Below, piece after piece: positions 44,394 to 53,697 of a stretch of DNA of 64,000 nucleotides. The stretch covers positions 1 through 64,000 of the forward strand of contig NZ_JAGFXZ010000013.1 in assembly GCF_019038395.1 (NCBI RefSeq), read 5' to 3'. The position numbers were made by a program, and so were the translations under genes. The notes under the pieces were generated by a model. That model had not been told where the DNA came from. It searched no databases and saw only the letters and a list, made by a program, of their open reading frames with translations. Every line of letters begins with the position of its first letter. Positions within the stretch are counted from its first letter, which is position 1. The DNA comes from Acinetobacter sp. BY419 (GTDB lineage: Bacteria > Pseudomonadota > Gammaproteobacteria > Pseudomonadales > Moraxellaceae).

Positions 44394-45467
44394 TTAGAAG
44401 CGCATTCCAAATCCGGCATAGGCCAAAATCGGATTAATTTCTATATCAGCTTTGGAACGAATCAGCTCACCCAAAGTGGCGTCAGTCACTGTAATGGTAG
44501 TGTCATTTTTTAGATGCGCATAAGAAATAGAGCCGACTGCAAACCAGGTGTCATTAAAGTCATAGCTAAAACCAAGGGTCGCGACAGGTGCAAAGGTGTC
44601 TGATGCTTCCAGGTCTACTTTTGGATTGGCTGAACTTGGTGTGCCATCCAGGGAAGCACCTGCTTTGCCTTGTTTAATATTGGCAATCATATGGCCAGCA
44701 GCGATCAGGTCCTGCTCGGTACGTGAGTTAATTTCCAGTTCATTGAAGTAGGCATACATGACACCTAAGCCGACATAAGGCCGGAATTTATTGACCCCAG
44801 TTTTACCAAAGTGATACTGGAATTCAAATGCCGGTGTCCAGGCGCGAGCCGAAGCGGTTGGGCCATAAGCTTCCAGATCGGTAATCAGAATATCATTTTT
44901 CAATTCAATGGCGGGCAGGTCGATAACTCCTAAATTTGGTGTAGCAAGCGCAGAGAAAGGCGCATAGATTTTACCACTACCTTGCAGATCTACTTTTGGT
45001 GGAATGCCGGCTTTGATTTCAAAAGAAATATGATCGGTAAAATAATAGTTGGTCAAAATACCGAGGGTAGTCACATCATCTGCTTCCAGACCTGTACCGG
45101 GATTACTCCAGCTTTCCAGTCCATAGATTTGAGCTCGCCCACTAAGGTCTTCTGACAGTGTTTCTGTACCGAGTAAATCCAGAAAATTGACAAAAACAGA
45201 GGATAGATTTGGATCCATGTTTGGATCAAGATTATTTTTGACTGAGTTAATTGAGATGTTACCAACTCGTGATGTTTCACCATTCTTAACGGCTGTATTG
45301 ACTGCAAATGGTTGCGCTTTGCCTTGCGGCATCACATGCAATGCACCTACTGATACCGAAAAGCGCTTAAAGCCATCGCCATCCTGTAGGCTAAAATAAG
45401 GGGAATCTGCATGCGCAACCATAGGTAAAGTGGCCAGGCCTGCCATACATGCCAGTATTGTTTTCAT
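44394..45467 (-). CDS. OmpW-family outer-membrane protein, enlarged
   Basis: 357 residues with signal peptide MKTILACMAGLATLPMVAHA and C-terminal aromatic GFGMRF for BAM recognition. OmpW signatures: TLGILTNYYFTDHISFEIKAGIPPKVDLQGSG, FEFQYHFG, FRPYVGLGVMYAYFNE and FAPVATLGFSYDFNDTWFAVGSISYAHLKN. Ordinary OmpW is about 210 residues; extra sequence lies at about 40-110 and 230-270, probably extended loops. It likely forms an eight-stranded hydrophobic-compound channel. The family is sound, the substrate unknown. Confidence 0.85.
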   Translation of the reverse strand: MKTILACMAGLATLPMVAHADSPYFSLQDGDGFKRFSVSVGALHVMPQGKAQPFAVNTAVKNGETSRVGNISINSVKNNLDPNMDPNLSSVFVNFLDLLGTETLSEDLSGRAQIYGLESWSNPGTGLEADDVTTLGILTNYYFTDHISFEIKAGIPPKVDLQGSGKIYAPFSALATPNLGVIDLPAIELKNDILITDLEAYGPTASARAWTPAFEFQYHFGKTGVNKFRPYVGLGVMYAYFNELEINSRTEQDLIAAGHMIANIKQGKAGASLDGTPSSANPKVDLEASDTFAPVATLGFSYDFNDTWFAVGSISYAHLKNDTTITVTDATLGELIRSKADIEINPILAYAGFGMRF

Positions 45468-45914
45468 TGATTTGGAACTCCATGTCCAGTGTATTTATTC
45501 GTTTTTCTAGTTCATTAATTATGTGAATTACATTTAAAAGTTCAGTTGTAGAACAATAGGCCGAAAGTTAATCGATCGTTAATATTGGTAATAGATGTAT
45601 ATTTTTTGTTTATAGGTATTGAGTTTTAAAAATAGAGAATGAAAAAAAAGAATGGTTTTAACCTTTCGCTTAAATATAAAAGTGAAGAAAACTTGCCCTT
45701 GAAAGCGGCAAAACTTTCATGGTGTGAAGTTTGATTACTAAAGATGGATAGTTGAGTTGAGCTAAATTTCAAGCTGAATTATTTCAAGCATTTAGCGTAA
45801 TTGGCTTATGTGGTTTTTCCTAAAAACAAGATCAAATGAATTTATCCAAGATCCAACTACCCAGTTGACTGAGTTTTTTTGTACAATAGCTGCATATATT
45901 ATTGAGTGAATCAC
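45468..45914. other. Intergenic region between OmpW-like gene and a small conserved ORF
   Basis: About 450 AT-rich bases. It presumably holds the promoters of the porin (minus) and the small ORF (plus). I see no further ORF or repeat. Confidence 0.4.
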
Positions 45915-46094
45915 ATGAGCACCCAAACGACTCCCAAAAAAAAGCCCCTGGTTAATTTACCTTTCCCGATCAAACAAGCGGAGCAAAATGCTGCAGAAGA
46001 AGTTCTGGAAGATTTAAGACCAAGACCGCAGCGTTATGCTGACCGTACCTGGATGCCACCACGTGGTACTCGTCGTTCAATGGGCAAACGCTAA
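45915..46094 (+). CDS. Small basic protein, conserved hypothetical
   Basis: 59 residues from ATG 45915 (GTG 45906 also in frame): MSTQTTPKKKPLVNLPFPIK, an acidic short helix, then RPRPQRYADRTWMPPRGTRR. Strongly basic at the end, no membrane segment. A terminator follows. Function unknown. Confidence 0.6.
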   Translation: MSTQTTPKKKPLVNLPFPIKQAEQNAAEEVLEDLRPRPQRYADRTWMPPRGTRRSMGKR

Positions 46095-46106
46095 TTGATC
46101 AGACTC

Positions 46107-46135
46107 AAAAAGCTATGATAGATCATGGCTTTTTT
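46107..46135 (+). terminator. Terminator after small basic protein
   Basis: AAAAAGCTATGA, loop TAGA, TCATGGCTTTTT with one wobble pair. Confidence 0.75.
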
Positions 46136-46335
46136 GTGGAAATTTTCAGGGAGTTTGCGATTAATATTTTCATCTTTCCATCGTCCTGATCACGAAAAAA
46201 TAGAATTCTGATTTATCCAAATCTTTTGCAACTTTATTTTTTTGATCGAGCAAATGAAATACTAGGCTCTCTAAACAACAATCAACATAAAACTTCGGCT
46301 TGATCTATTTCATATTCAATATTTTAGCTGATCAA

Positions 46336-46367
46336 AAAAAGAGCCAATTCAGATATTGGCTCTTTTT
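46336..46367 (-). terminator. Terminator after macrodomain-like gene
   Basis: AAAAAGAGCCAAT pairs with ATTGGCTCTTTTT; usable on both strands, just beyond the minus-strand stop at 46386. Confidence 0.8.
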
Positions 46368-46385
46368 GAAAGATATTTCGATAAC

Positions 46386-47174
46386 TTAACGAATGCTTTT
46401 ACGTGCTCTATTTTCTGGTTTCGGTGGGGCGATTTCTCGCTCACCTTGCCAGACATCTATAAAGTCCTTCTCATTGATATTATAAAGTTCTAGGAGCGCT
46501 AAAATTACGCCCCCAAACAGCATGGAACCATCTGAATGGCTCTGGAAGTCGACCAGCTTGGTATTCAGGTTGTGCAGGATGTCTTCAATTTCAAAAACGC
46601 GTTCCCGGCCATTACTGTCGGTCGGATAGAGCTGGGTGTTTAAAATAATTCTCGCCAGGCTTTTTTCATTTTCGCTCAATGGCAGTTTTTCAATCAGCTC
46701 ATCGGTGGCCGGATTTAAAATGACCGAATCGCGGAATATGGTATGCAAGAAATTTGCGGTTAATTTTGGCAGGGGTTTTTCGACAAAAGGACGGAAAGAT
46801 TGCGGGAAAATGACATTGCGCGAGATGCCTTTAAACATTGGGGCAATTTCTTCGACCTTATAACCTGCGATTCCACAGCCTACTGAAGTAATAAAATATT
46901 TATTTTTAGGATGGTTTTTGGTGTAAATCTTAAAGTCATCGATATAGTGCTGGATTTGTGACAGCGGCATTTGCTGTAAATGCTCATTCATCGTCGGAAT
47001 TGCGTAGCTTTGACCGGCCCAGCCACGACCCACACCCATTACTGCACCAAAGTGTTCTAGCGCAGTTCTTGCGGCACCTCCACCATGCTGTCCAGCCAGG
47101 TTGCTGCCAAAAACAAAAACCGTATTTTCCGGAAGGGATTTAACAATACTTTCATCGTGATAGTGGTAAGTCAT
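46386..47174 (-). CDS. Macrodomain-like protein of unknown role
   Basis: 262 residues. The N-terminal 130 residues carry VFVFGSNLAGQHGGGAARTALEHF and YFITSVGCGIAGYKVEEIAPMF, the glycine-rich loops expected in macro/ADP-ribose-binding folds of the A1pp-like type seen in phages and bacteria. The C-terminal half (DSVILNPATDELIEKLPLSENEKSLARIIL, in parts) is helical and unrecognised. It may bind or process ADP-ribose or a nucleotide; this is an inference. Solitary gene. Confidence 0.65.
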   Translation of the reverse strand: MTYHYHDESIVKSLPENTVFVFGSNLAGQHGGGAARTALEHFGAVMGVGRGWAGQSYAIPTMNEHLQQMPLSQIQHYIDDFKIYTKNHPKNKYFITSVGCGIAGYKVEEIAPMFKGISRNVIFPQSFRPFVEKPLPKLTANFLHTIFRDSVILNPATDELIEKLPLSENEKSLARIILNTQLYPTDSNGRERVFEIEDILHNLNTKLVDFQSHSDGSMLFGGVILALLELYNINEKDFIDVWQGEREIAPPKPENRARKSIR

Positions 47175-47717
47175 AATTGTCTATTCTAGGCTATCCTGAT
47201 CTTCATGTTGCCTTTGAAATGGATAGGGGTCAAGGCATTATTCTGCAGCGCTAGCCAAACAGATAAGTCAATATTCCACCCCTGAGCAAAAACATGATGC
47301 CGAGTACGCTCAAATAAAGTTGCTGCCTGAAAATGCTTAATTTATTCTTCTGCATGAGCTAGGAATCTTTTATAAAAAGCACGGTTGAATAAGAAGGTAA
47401 ATCACTGTTACCAGATAGAAAAGCCCTATACAAAATATGATGGTGCCCATATAGCGAAACTGATTTTCAAAAGCGATTTCTCGATATTCTTTATCTTTTG
47501 TTATTCTGTCTATTCTTATGTTTTGTAGATATCGCTTTTATAACTTTATATTTTTTTTTGATGATTTTTCAAACTAGATAGTGATTAAAGCGCTAGCAAA
47601 TAATGAATAGTAATATTGTTTTATTTTACCAAACAGAAACCTAAGCAGGGATTGAGTAATTCAAATTTACCCTCATAATAAATCAAGTCTATATCCGCAG
47701 CGAAGTCAGCGAAAGCT
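47175..47717. other. Intergenic region with two possible small membrane ORFs (minus strand)
   Basis: On the minus strand 47355-47251 reads a 34-residue hydrophobic peptide (MQKNKLSIFRQQLYLSVLGI, then MFLLRGG). Before it, 47450-47370 reads a 26-residue one (MGTIIFCIGLFYLVTVIYLL) whose open frame extends upstream without a start codon. Neither has a clear ribosome site. They may be tiny membrane proteins or remains of a decayed gene. The right side must hold the uvrB promoter. Confidence 0.3.
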
Positions 47718-49739
47718 ATGAGTGATAAAAAGCCCTTTGAACTAGTGACCAGTTATCAACCAGCAGGCGATCAGCCACAGGCCATTGAAAAGCTGGTCAA
47801 AGGCATTGAACAGGGTTTTCATGATCAGCTTTTACTGGGGGTTACCGGGTCTGGTAAGACTTATACCATGGCCAATGTGATTGCACAGACACAGCGTCCG
47901 ACCATTGTCATGGCACATAACAAAACGCTGGCTGCACAGCTTTATGGCGAATTTAAAGCATTTTTTCCGAATAATGCCGTCGAGTATTTTGTCAGTTATT
48001 ATGATTATTATCAGCCGGAAGCCTATGTGCCATCTTCCGATACTTTTATCGAGAAAGATTCTGCAATTAATGACCATATTGACCAGATGCGTCTTTCTGC
48101 AACCCGTTCACTCCTAGAGCGTCGTGATGCGATTATTGTTGCATCGGTATCTGCAATTTATGGTTTGGGGGATCCGAATGCCTATATGAGCATGTTGCTG
48201 CATGTGGTGGAAGGCGATCGCATTGGCCGTGATGACATTATTCGCCGGCTGGTTGAAATGCAGTATTCGCGTAACGAACTGGAATTCCTGCGCGGTACTT
48301 ATCGTATTCGTGGCGAAATTATTGATATTTTTCCGGCTGAATCCGATCAAGATGCCATCCGGATTGAACTGTTCGATGATGAAGTCGACTCTATTCGCTG
48401 GTTTGACCCGCTGACCGGGAAAATGGTTCGTAAAGTACCTCGCGTCACTATTTATCCTAAAAGTCACTATGTCACGCCGAAAGAAAATTTATCCCGCGCG
48501 ATTGAAACCATTCGGGACGAACTTAAAGAGCGTCTGGTGTTCTTTCGTGAAAATGACAAACTGCTGGAAGCACAGCGCATCGAGCAGCGGACACGCTATG
48601 ATCTGGAAATGATGCAGCAACTGGGTTATACCAATGGTATTGAGAACTACTCACGTCATTTATCTGGACGTCCTGCGGGTGAAGCACCGCCGACCTTGTT
48701 CGACTATATTCCTGATGATGCCCTATTGATTATTGATGAATCGCATGTGACGGTGCCGCAGATTGGCGCGATGTACAAGGGTGACCGTTCGCGTAAGGAA
48801 AATCTGGTAAATTACGGATTCCGTTTACCCAGTGCGCTGGATAACCGGCCGATGAAATTTGAGGAATGGGAACGTATTGTGCCGACGACCGTTTATGTCA
48901 GCGCAACGCCTGCCCACTATGAACTGGAAAAATCCCAGCAGATTGTCGAGCAGGTGGTACGTCCAACGGGTCTGATCGATCCGGAAATTGAAATCCGTCC
49001 TGTACTGACGCAGGTCGATGATGTGCTTTCCGAAATTAATCTGCGTAAAGATATTAATGAGCGGGTACTTGTTACAACCTTGACCAAGCGTATGGCCGAA
49101 GATTTAACTTCTTATTTGAAAGAATACGGGATTAAGGTCGCTTATTTGCACTCGGATATCGATACCGTCGAGCGGGTGAAAATTATTCATGAGCTGCGTA
49201 CCGGGGTACATGATGTATTGGTCGGAATTAACCTGCTGCGTGAAGGGCTGGATATGCCAGAAGTTTCTCTGGTCGCGATTCTAGATGCGGATAAAGAAGG
49301 TTTTCTGCGTTCCGAGCGTTCTCTCATTCAGACCATTGGGCGTGCTGCGCGTAACCTGAAAGGAAAGGCGATTTTGTACGCAGATCGAATAACTAATTCG
49401 ATGCAGAGAGCCATTGATGAGACAGATCGTCGTCGTGCCAAGCAGATTCAGTTTAATGAAGAGCATGGTATTACGCCGCGCAGTGCAGTCCGTCAGGTGA
49501 TCAAGGAAATTGATACCGGTGAAATATTGAATGATGATTCAATTGAATTGAAAGCTTCGGATCAGGCACGTGCGATCAGTGCAGATGAACGGCATATTAT
49601 GGCAGATCCGAAAATGTTCGCGAAACATCTTAATAAGCTTGAAAAGGAAATGCTGAAAGCTTCCAAAGAGCTACAGTTTGAGCAGGCTGCACGTATACGT
49701 GATGAAATTTTGCGTTTAAAAGCCCAAATGTTTGATTGA
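47718..49739 (+). CDS. uvrB: Excinuclease ABC subunit B
   Basis: UvrB is the damage-verifying helicase subunit of nucleotide excision repair. 673 residues, equal to E. coli. Walker [15 protein letters not shown] near residue 40; beta-hairpin region [23 protein letters not shown]-like [13 protein letters not shown]; helicase motif [11 protein letters not shown]; and a C-terminal UVR domain ([22 protein letters not shown]) that contacts UvrC. Single gene. Confidence 0.98.
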   Translation: MSDKKPFELVTSYQPAGDQPQAIEKLVKGIEQGFHDQLLLGVTGSGKTYTMANVIAQTQRPTIVMAHNKTLAAQLYGEFKAFFPNNAVEYFVSYYDYYQPEAYVPSSDTFIEKDSAINDHIDQMRLSATRSLLERRDAIIVASVSAIYGLGDPNAYMSMLLHVVEGDRIGRDDIIRRLVEMQYSRNELEFLRGTYRIRGEIIDIFPAESDQDAIRIELFDDEVDSIRWFDPLTGKMVRKVPRVTIYPKSHYVTPKENLSRAIETIRDELKERLVFFRENDKLLEAQRIEQRTRYDLEMMQQLGYTNGIENYSRHLSGRPAGEAPPTLFDYIPDDALLIIDESHVTVPQIGAMYKGDRSRKENLVNYGFRLPSALDNRPMKFEEWERIVPTTVYVSATPAHYELEKSQQIVEQVVRPTGLIDPEIEIRPVLTQVDDVLSEINLRKDINERVLVTTLTKRMAEDLTSYLKEYGIKVAYLHSDIDTVERVKIIHELRTGVHDVLVGINLLREGLDMPEVSLVAILDADKEGFLRSERSLIQTIGRAARNLKGKAILYADRITNSMQRAIDETDRRRAKQIQFNEEHGITPRSAVRQVIKEIDTGEILNDDSIELKASDQARAISADERHIMADPKMFAKHLNKLEKEMLKASKELQFEQAARIRDEILRLKAQMFD

Positions 49740-49884
49740 TTGGGTTTGCGTTAAATATTATTTAAATGACGTAAAATCAATCACAAAGCAAACATAATGT
49801 AACAAATTCTGACCTTGGATAAAGCTATTGTAGGAACAGAAATCTTTTAAATAAATATTTTGTGAACATGCAATAGGTATCTTT

Positions 49885-50472
49885 ATGACAACTCAAAAAT
49901 CTTCACTAACTGGATCGAAGCTGGCAAAAATTGCGGTAGGTAGCGCGGTTCTTCTCGGGTTGGGTGCAGCCACAATGGCCTATGCGCAAAAAGAGCCATT
50001 ACCGACCATTGATAAAGTTGAACTGGACCGTTATTTGGGTACTTGGTACGAAGTTGCACGCAAACCTATGTATTTTCAAAATAAGTGCGATCGTGATGTC
50101 ACAGCGACTTATACGTTGAATGAAAATGGAAATATCGTGGTCGATAACCGCTGTATTAAAAAAGATGGCGGACAAACCCAGTCGCTGGGTGAGGCATTTG
50201 TGCAAGATCCACCGCAGAATACCAAGTTAAAAGTCAGTTTCTTGCCAGACTTTATTCGCTGGATTCCAGTCGCTCGTGGTGATTATTGGGTATTAAAACT
50301 AGATGAGAATTATCAAACTGTTTTAGTCGGTGAGCCTAAACGTAAATACATGTGGATACTTTCACGTAATCCACAATTGGATAAAAAGGTTGTGAATGAA
50401 TATTTGCAATATGCACAGTCTGTGGGTTATGACCTGAGTGATGTGATTTATACCAAACAAAGTCAAAGATAG
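49885..50472 (+). CDS. Lipocalin (Blc-like), secreted
   Basis: 195 residues. The signal peptide ends in AATMAYA-Q, a type I site; there is no lipobox, unlike Blc. Lipocalin motif LDRYLGTWYEVARKPMYFQ at about 48-65, the internal VDNRCIKKDG, then FIRWIPVARGDYWVLKLDE and YMWILSRNP. It probably binds a lipid or other hydrophobic molecule in the periplasm. Terminator follows. Confidence 0.88.
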   Translation: MTTQKSSLTGSKLAKIAVGSAVLLGLGAATMAYAQKEPLPTIDKVELDRYLGTWYEVARKPMYFQNKCDRDVTATYTLNENGNIVVDNRCIKKDGGQTQSLGEAFVQDPPQNTKLKVSFLPDFIRWIPVARGDYWVLKLDENYQTVLVGEPKRKYMWILSRNPQLDKKVVNEYLQYAQSVGYDLSDVIYTKQSQR

Positions 50473-50489
50473 AAATATCTTCTTAATAG

Positions 50490-50514
50490 AAACCATGCTT
50501 AGGCATGGTTTTTT
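50490..50514 (+). terminator. Terminator after lipocalin gene
   Basis: AACCATGC, loop TTAG, GCATGGTT, then T residues. Confidence 0.82.
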
Positions 50515-50634
50515 ATTTTATGGCTAAAAATACACTTTAAAATTAAGTAGTGACTTTATTTTCAATAGATGAAGCATCAAGCTTTCTATTGTACTAATCG
50601 TTATAATGCCGGCGAATCAAAGTAGAGTTTGACT

Positions 50635-51573
50635 ATGTATAAAGGCATCGCGTTATCTGTATTGGCCTCCGTGGTTTTTGGAGTGCTATATCTGTTTACG
50701 CCTTTTTTGCAGCCTTTAGATAGTGAGCAGACCTTTGCCTGGCGCATGCTGGCGACCTTGCCATTTCTGACTGCATTTATGTGGTGGTCAGGCGATCTGA
50801 AATATATCAGCAGTATCTTTAAACGGGTATTAAATCAGCCTTCGTTTTTGATCTGGCTGCTGATCAGTTCATTGTTGTGTACAACACAGTTATGGCTCTT
50901 TCTGTGGGGACCCATCAATGGTCGTGGCCTCGAAGTATCACTCGGCTATTTTCTCCTGCCTCTGGTGATGGTGCTGGTCGGCTGTGTGCTCTACAAAGAA
51001 AAATTATCATCCTTCCAGATGGTCGCTGTCGCTTTGGCGGTGTTGGGGGTAGGACATGAAATCTGGCGAATTGGTTCAATCGCATGGGAAACAGTGTATG
51101 TCGCTTTAGCTTACCCACTTTATTTCTTTATGCGGCGTAAATTCGCTACAGATCACTTGGGTGGATTCTGGTGGGATTTATTTCTGATTTTGCCTGTCGC
51201 ATTTTATTTAGGCTTTATCTATAGCGACTCTATGCCGTTAATGTTGAGTCATTCCCACTTGATACTCGCCGTCCTTGGATTAGGCTTTTTGAGCGCATTG
51301 GGACTCGGTAGTTATATTTTGGCCAGTCGATATTTACCCTTTGTGATCTTTGGGCTATTGAGTTATCTGGAACCGGTACTACTTGCTTTTGCTTCTATGG
51401 CACTGGGTGAGCGCGTGGAATCAGGTGAGTGGCTGACTTACATTCCAATCTGGCTGGCAGTCTTGTTGCTGGTTGTGGAAGGAATATTGCATTTAAAACA
51501 GCAGCAGCTGAAAAAATATGAGCTGGCAAATAAAGCTGCTCAGCTGGGAAAACTCAAAAGAAAGAATGAATAG
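50635..51573 (+). CDS. EamA/RarD-like membrane transporter
   Basis: 312 residues from ATG 50635 (the in-frame TTG 50629 is unlikely). About ten membrane helices. RarD-type signature: KGIALSVLASVVFGVLYLFTPFLQPLDSEQTFAWRML (in parts), GPINGRGLEVSLGYFLLPL and the second-half FVIFGLLSYLEPVLLAFAS. RarD was linked to chloramphenicol sensitivity in other species, but transport substrates are unknown. A basic tail KLKRKNE lies in the cytoplasm. Confidence 0.83.
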   Translation: MYKGIALSVLASVVFGVLYLFTPFLQPLDSEQTFAWRMLATLPFLTAFMWWSGDLKYISSIFKRVLNQPSFLIWLLISSLLCTTQLWLFLWGPINGRGLEVSLGYFLLPLVMVLVGCVLYKEKLSSFQMVAVALAVLGVGHEIWRIGSIAWETVYVALAYPLYFFMRRKFATDHLGGFWWDLFLILPVAFYLGFIYSDSMPLMLSHSHLILAVLGLGFLSALGLGSYILASRYLPFVIFGLLSYLEPVLLAFASMALGERVESGEWLTYIPIWLAVLLLVVEGILHLKQQQLKKYELANKAAQLGKLKRKNE

Positions 51574-51694
51574 CTATTTCTGAATAAGTTGATTATTTGT
51601 CAGACACTACTGATTTAATCGTTGACTAAAGTGTGTACAATTTTATTCAGACAATAATTAAAAGAATATGAAAGATATTTTAAGGGGATAGAAC

Positions 51695-52048
51695 ATGTCA
51701 GAGGTCACGATTCCATATCAGTTGCGTGCACGCTTGTCTCAACTGGAACCAAGCCTAGATTTAAATTGGGAGCGGGAGCTTAAAACAATTTTGGCTGATG
51801 TCTCACCTGAGCTTAAGGAAACTGTCGACTTTCAGATTTTAAAGCCCAAAAAAATTCTTTGGGATCGGGAAATGGATCAATACCGGTATCAGGCGCAGCA
51901 TTCGGTAGAACTGCTCAGCCAAAAATTTCTCAATGACCAGATGCGTTACTATGCCAGTACTTTTGGTCTATCCTTAAAAAGCTTGCAAGGTCTAACTGAC
52001 AGCTTGCAAATTGCCAGATTATCTGGAAAATGTCTTAGAGCAAATTGA
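51695..52048 (+). CDS. N-terminal part of a probably frameshifted conserved protein
   Basis: 117 residues (MSEVTIPYQLRARLSQLEPSLDL) with GGGGA upstream. It ends in the unnatural tail ARLSGKCLRAN while the next frame opens with the fitting sequence ENVLEQIDKIDVNEN. Removing one base between about 52010 and 52035 (for example from GGAAAATG) would join it to the downstream ORF into one helical protein of about 585 residues. Family unknown. Confidence 0.6.
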   Translation: MSEVTIPYQLRARLSQLEPSLDLNWERELKTILADVSPELKETVDFQILKPKKILWDREMDQYRYQAQHSVELLSQKFLNDQMRYYASTFGLSLKSLQGLTDSLQIARLSGKCLRAN

Positions 52049-53456
52049 TAAAATTGACGTCAATGAAAACTTCCAGATGCAGCGTGAAAAGCTGGAACTG
52101 CGTCGTACATTTTTATTGAATGCGGCTGAAATTATTCGCAGTCTTCGCTTACAACCACTTGAAGGGGTGCGCCAGCTCACTGAACAGCAAATCAAATGCT
52201 TTATTATTGAAGTATTTATCAAGCAGCAATTGTTGGGTTATTGGTATAAGCCTTTATTGAAAAAACAGACTGCGGAAATGAAGCACCCACTTTTCCGTTA
52301 TTTCCTGGTTAAAGAGCAGAAAATTCGTCATTTTGATATTGTCCGGACGTCGCAATTCCTGTTCATCGTTGCACCGGTGATGGATGTGCAGCAAAACCCG
52401 TATTCAATTCGCCGTTTCCTGATTGAAGAAAAAGGTGCGCTTGAAGATCAGGTCTATCTGAATATTCTGGTTTTGGATCTACAGGATGACATGGATGAAG
52501 AAGTGGTAGAAACACTAAAGTCACAGATGCAGCGGATGGTGACTTTACAGAGCCAGATTCATTTGGATGTGATCGACATTGTGCATACTCTGGAGCAGGT
52601 GTCTGAGCAAAAGTTATTACCTTTACTGGTAGAGCCCATTCAAGTCGTAGAGAAAAATGCCGATGTGGTGGCACAGCGTCACCTGAAGCAGTTTGAAGAA
52701 ATTATGACACGAGAATTGCTTTTGCCGATGCGGGATGCCATTCGTGATCATTTGTCTCATGTTGAAGAGTTTGCTTATCTGCATGTACATAAAATATTTA
52801 CAGAAATTCTGGCCTATTACTGCGATTTCAAGGCCCAGCCGGGGTTTATGTTTAATCAGTATATCCAGAATTTTGAATATAAATTGCTGGCTTTTATTCG
52901 TTTACTGGAAAAGCGTAAAGGGGAAACCTTTATTCCTACACACCGAAATGAATGGCAGATCATGCATAAGCGTTCACAGCAGGCTGTTCTGGATATTCAA
53001 AATACGATTTCTGAAAATGTACAGCAATACCGGGATCTGAAAAAATATATTAATACACTGCAGCGACAAAAAGCGGATGAGGCGAAAAAATCCGTATTTA
53101 AAAAGTTTTGGCATAAAAATAATTTCGATGAGGTGATTGAAACCGCGCTCAACCAATTGCAGCAGTTAAAGCGCGGTATGTTTCTGGAAATTATTCAGGT
53201 GCCAAGAACCCATGAAAACTGTAGCGTATTTCTGGAATTTGAAAGTTTGCAGCATTTACAGCAGATAGATCGCCATTATGCATTTCCCTCTGGAGATAAC
53301 GGTCTGACCCGTTTGCCTGTACTGATTCATTTGCCCGAAACCTATGATGATTTTGATATTGAACACTTCAATGCCTCCATGAGTCTGGACATGAATTTTT
53401 CAGCAGGAAGTAGAATTCATTCAGATCCGGGCAATGTGTTAAATTTTGAACTTTAG
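52011..53456 (+). CDS. C-terminal part of the same probably frameshifted protein
   Basis: A 481-residue open frame; its only early start is a TTG at 52011 without a Shine-Dalgarno, inside the upstream ORF. Content is soluble and helix-rich, with several coiled-coil-like stretches (EQIDKIDVNENFQMQREKLELRRT, in parts, and YINTLQRQKADEAKKSVFKKF) and no signal peptide. I do not recognise the family. It is best read as the continuation of the 51695 gene after a one-base shift; two separate coupled genes are the alternative. Confidence 0.62.
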   Translation: MPDYLENVLEQIDKIDVNENFQMQREKLELRRTFLLNAAEIIRSLRLQPLEGVRQLTEQQIKCFIIEVFIKQQLLGYWYKPLLKKQTAEMKHPLFRYFLVKEQKIRHFDIVRTSQFLFIVAPVMDVQQNPYSIRRFLIEEKGALEDQVYLNILVLDLQDDMDEEVVETLKSQMQRMVTLQSQIHLDVIDIVHTLEQVSEQKLLPLLVEPIQVVEKNADVVAQRHLKQFEEIMTRELLLPMRDAIRDHLSHVEEFAYLHVHKIFTEILAYYCDFKAQPGFMFNQYIQNFEYKLLAFIRLLEKRKGETFIPTHRNEWQIMHKRSQQAVLDIQNTISENVQQYRDLKKYINTLQRQKADEAKKSVFKKFWHKNNFDEVIETALNQLQQLKRGMFLEIIQVPRTHENCSVFLEFESLQHLQQIDRHYAFPSGDNGLTRLPVLIHLPETYDDFDIEHFNASMSLDMNFSAGSRIHSDPGNVLNFEL

Positions 53457-53697
53457 CTCTGTTCGAATAAACAACATTTAACAAATTTTTGCTAAATATT
53501 TAAAAATGGCTGTGTTTAGAATTTTTCGGATGCAAAATCATCCTACTAATAACGACTATTTTTGAAATTTATAGTGAATATACGTTAAAAACTCCCCGTC
53601 TCAACGAGCTTTTGATTCAAACTTGCGGCCAATTCCATTACAATTGTCGGGTTTAGAAATTTATACCTAGATTTACAATTAATTAGAGGACGTATCT

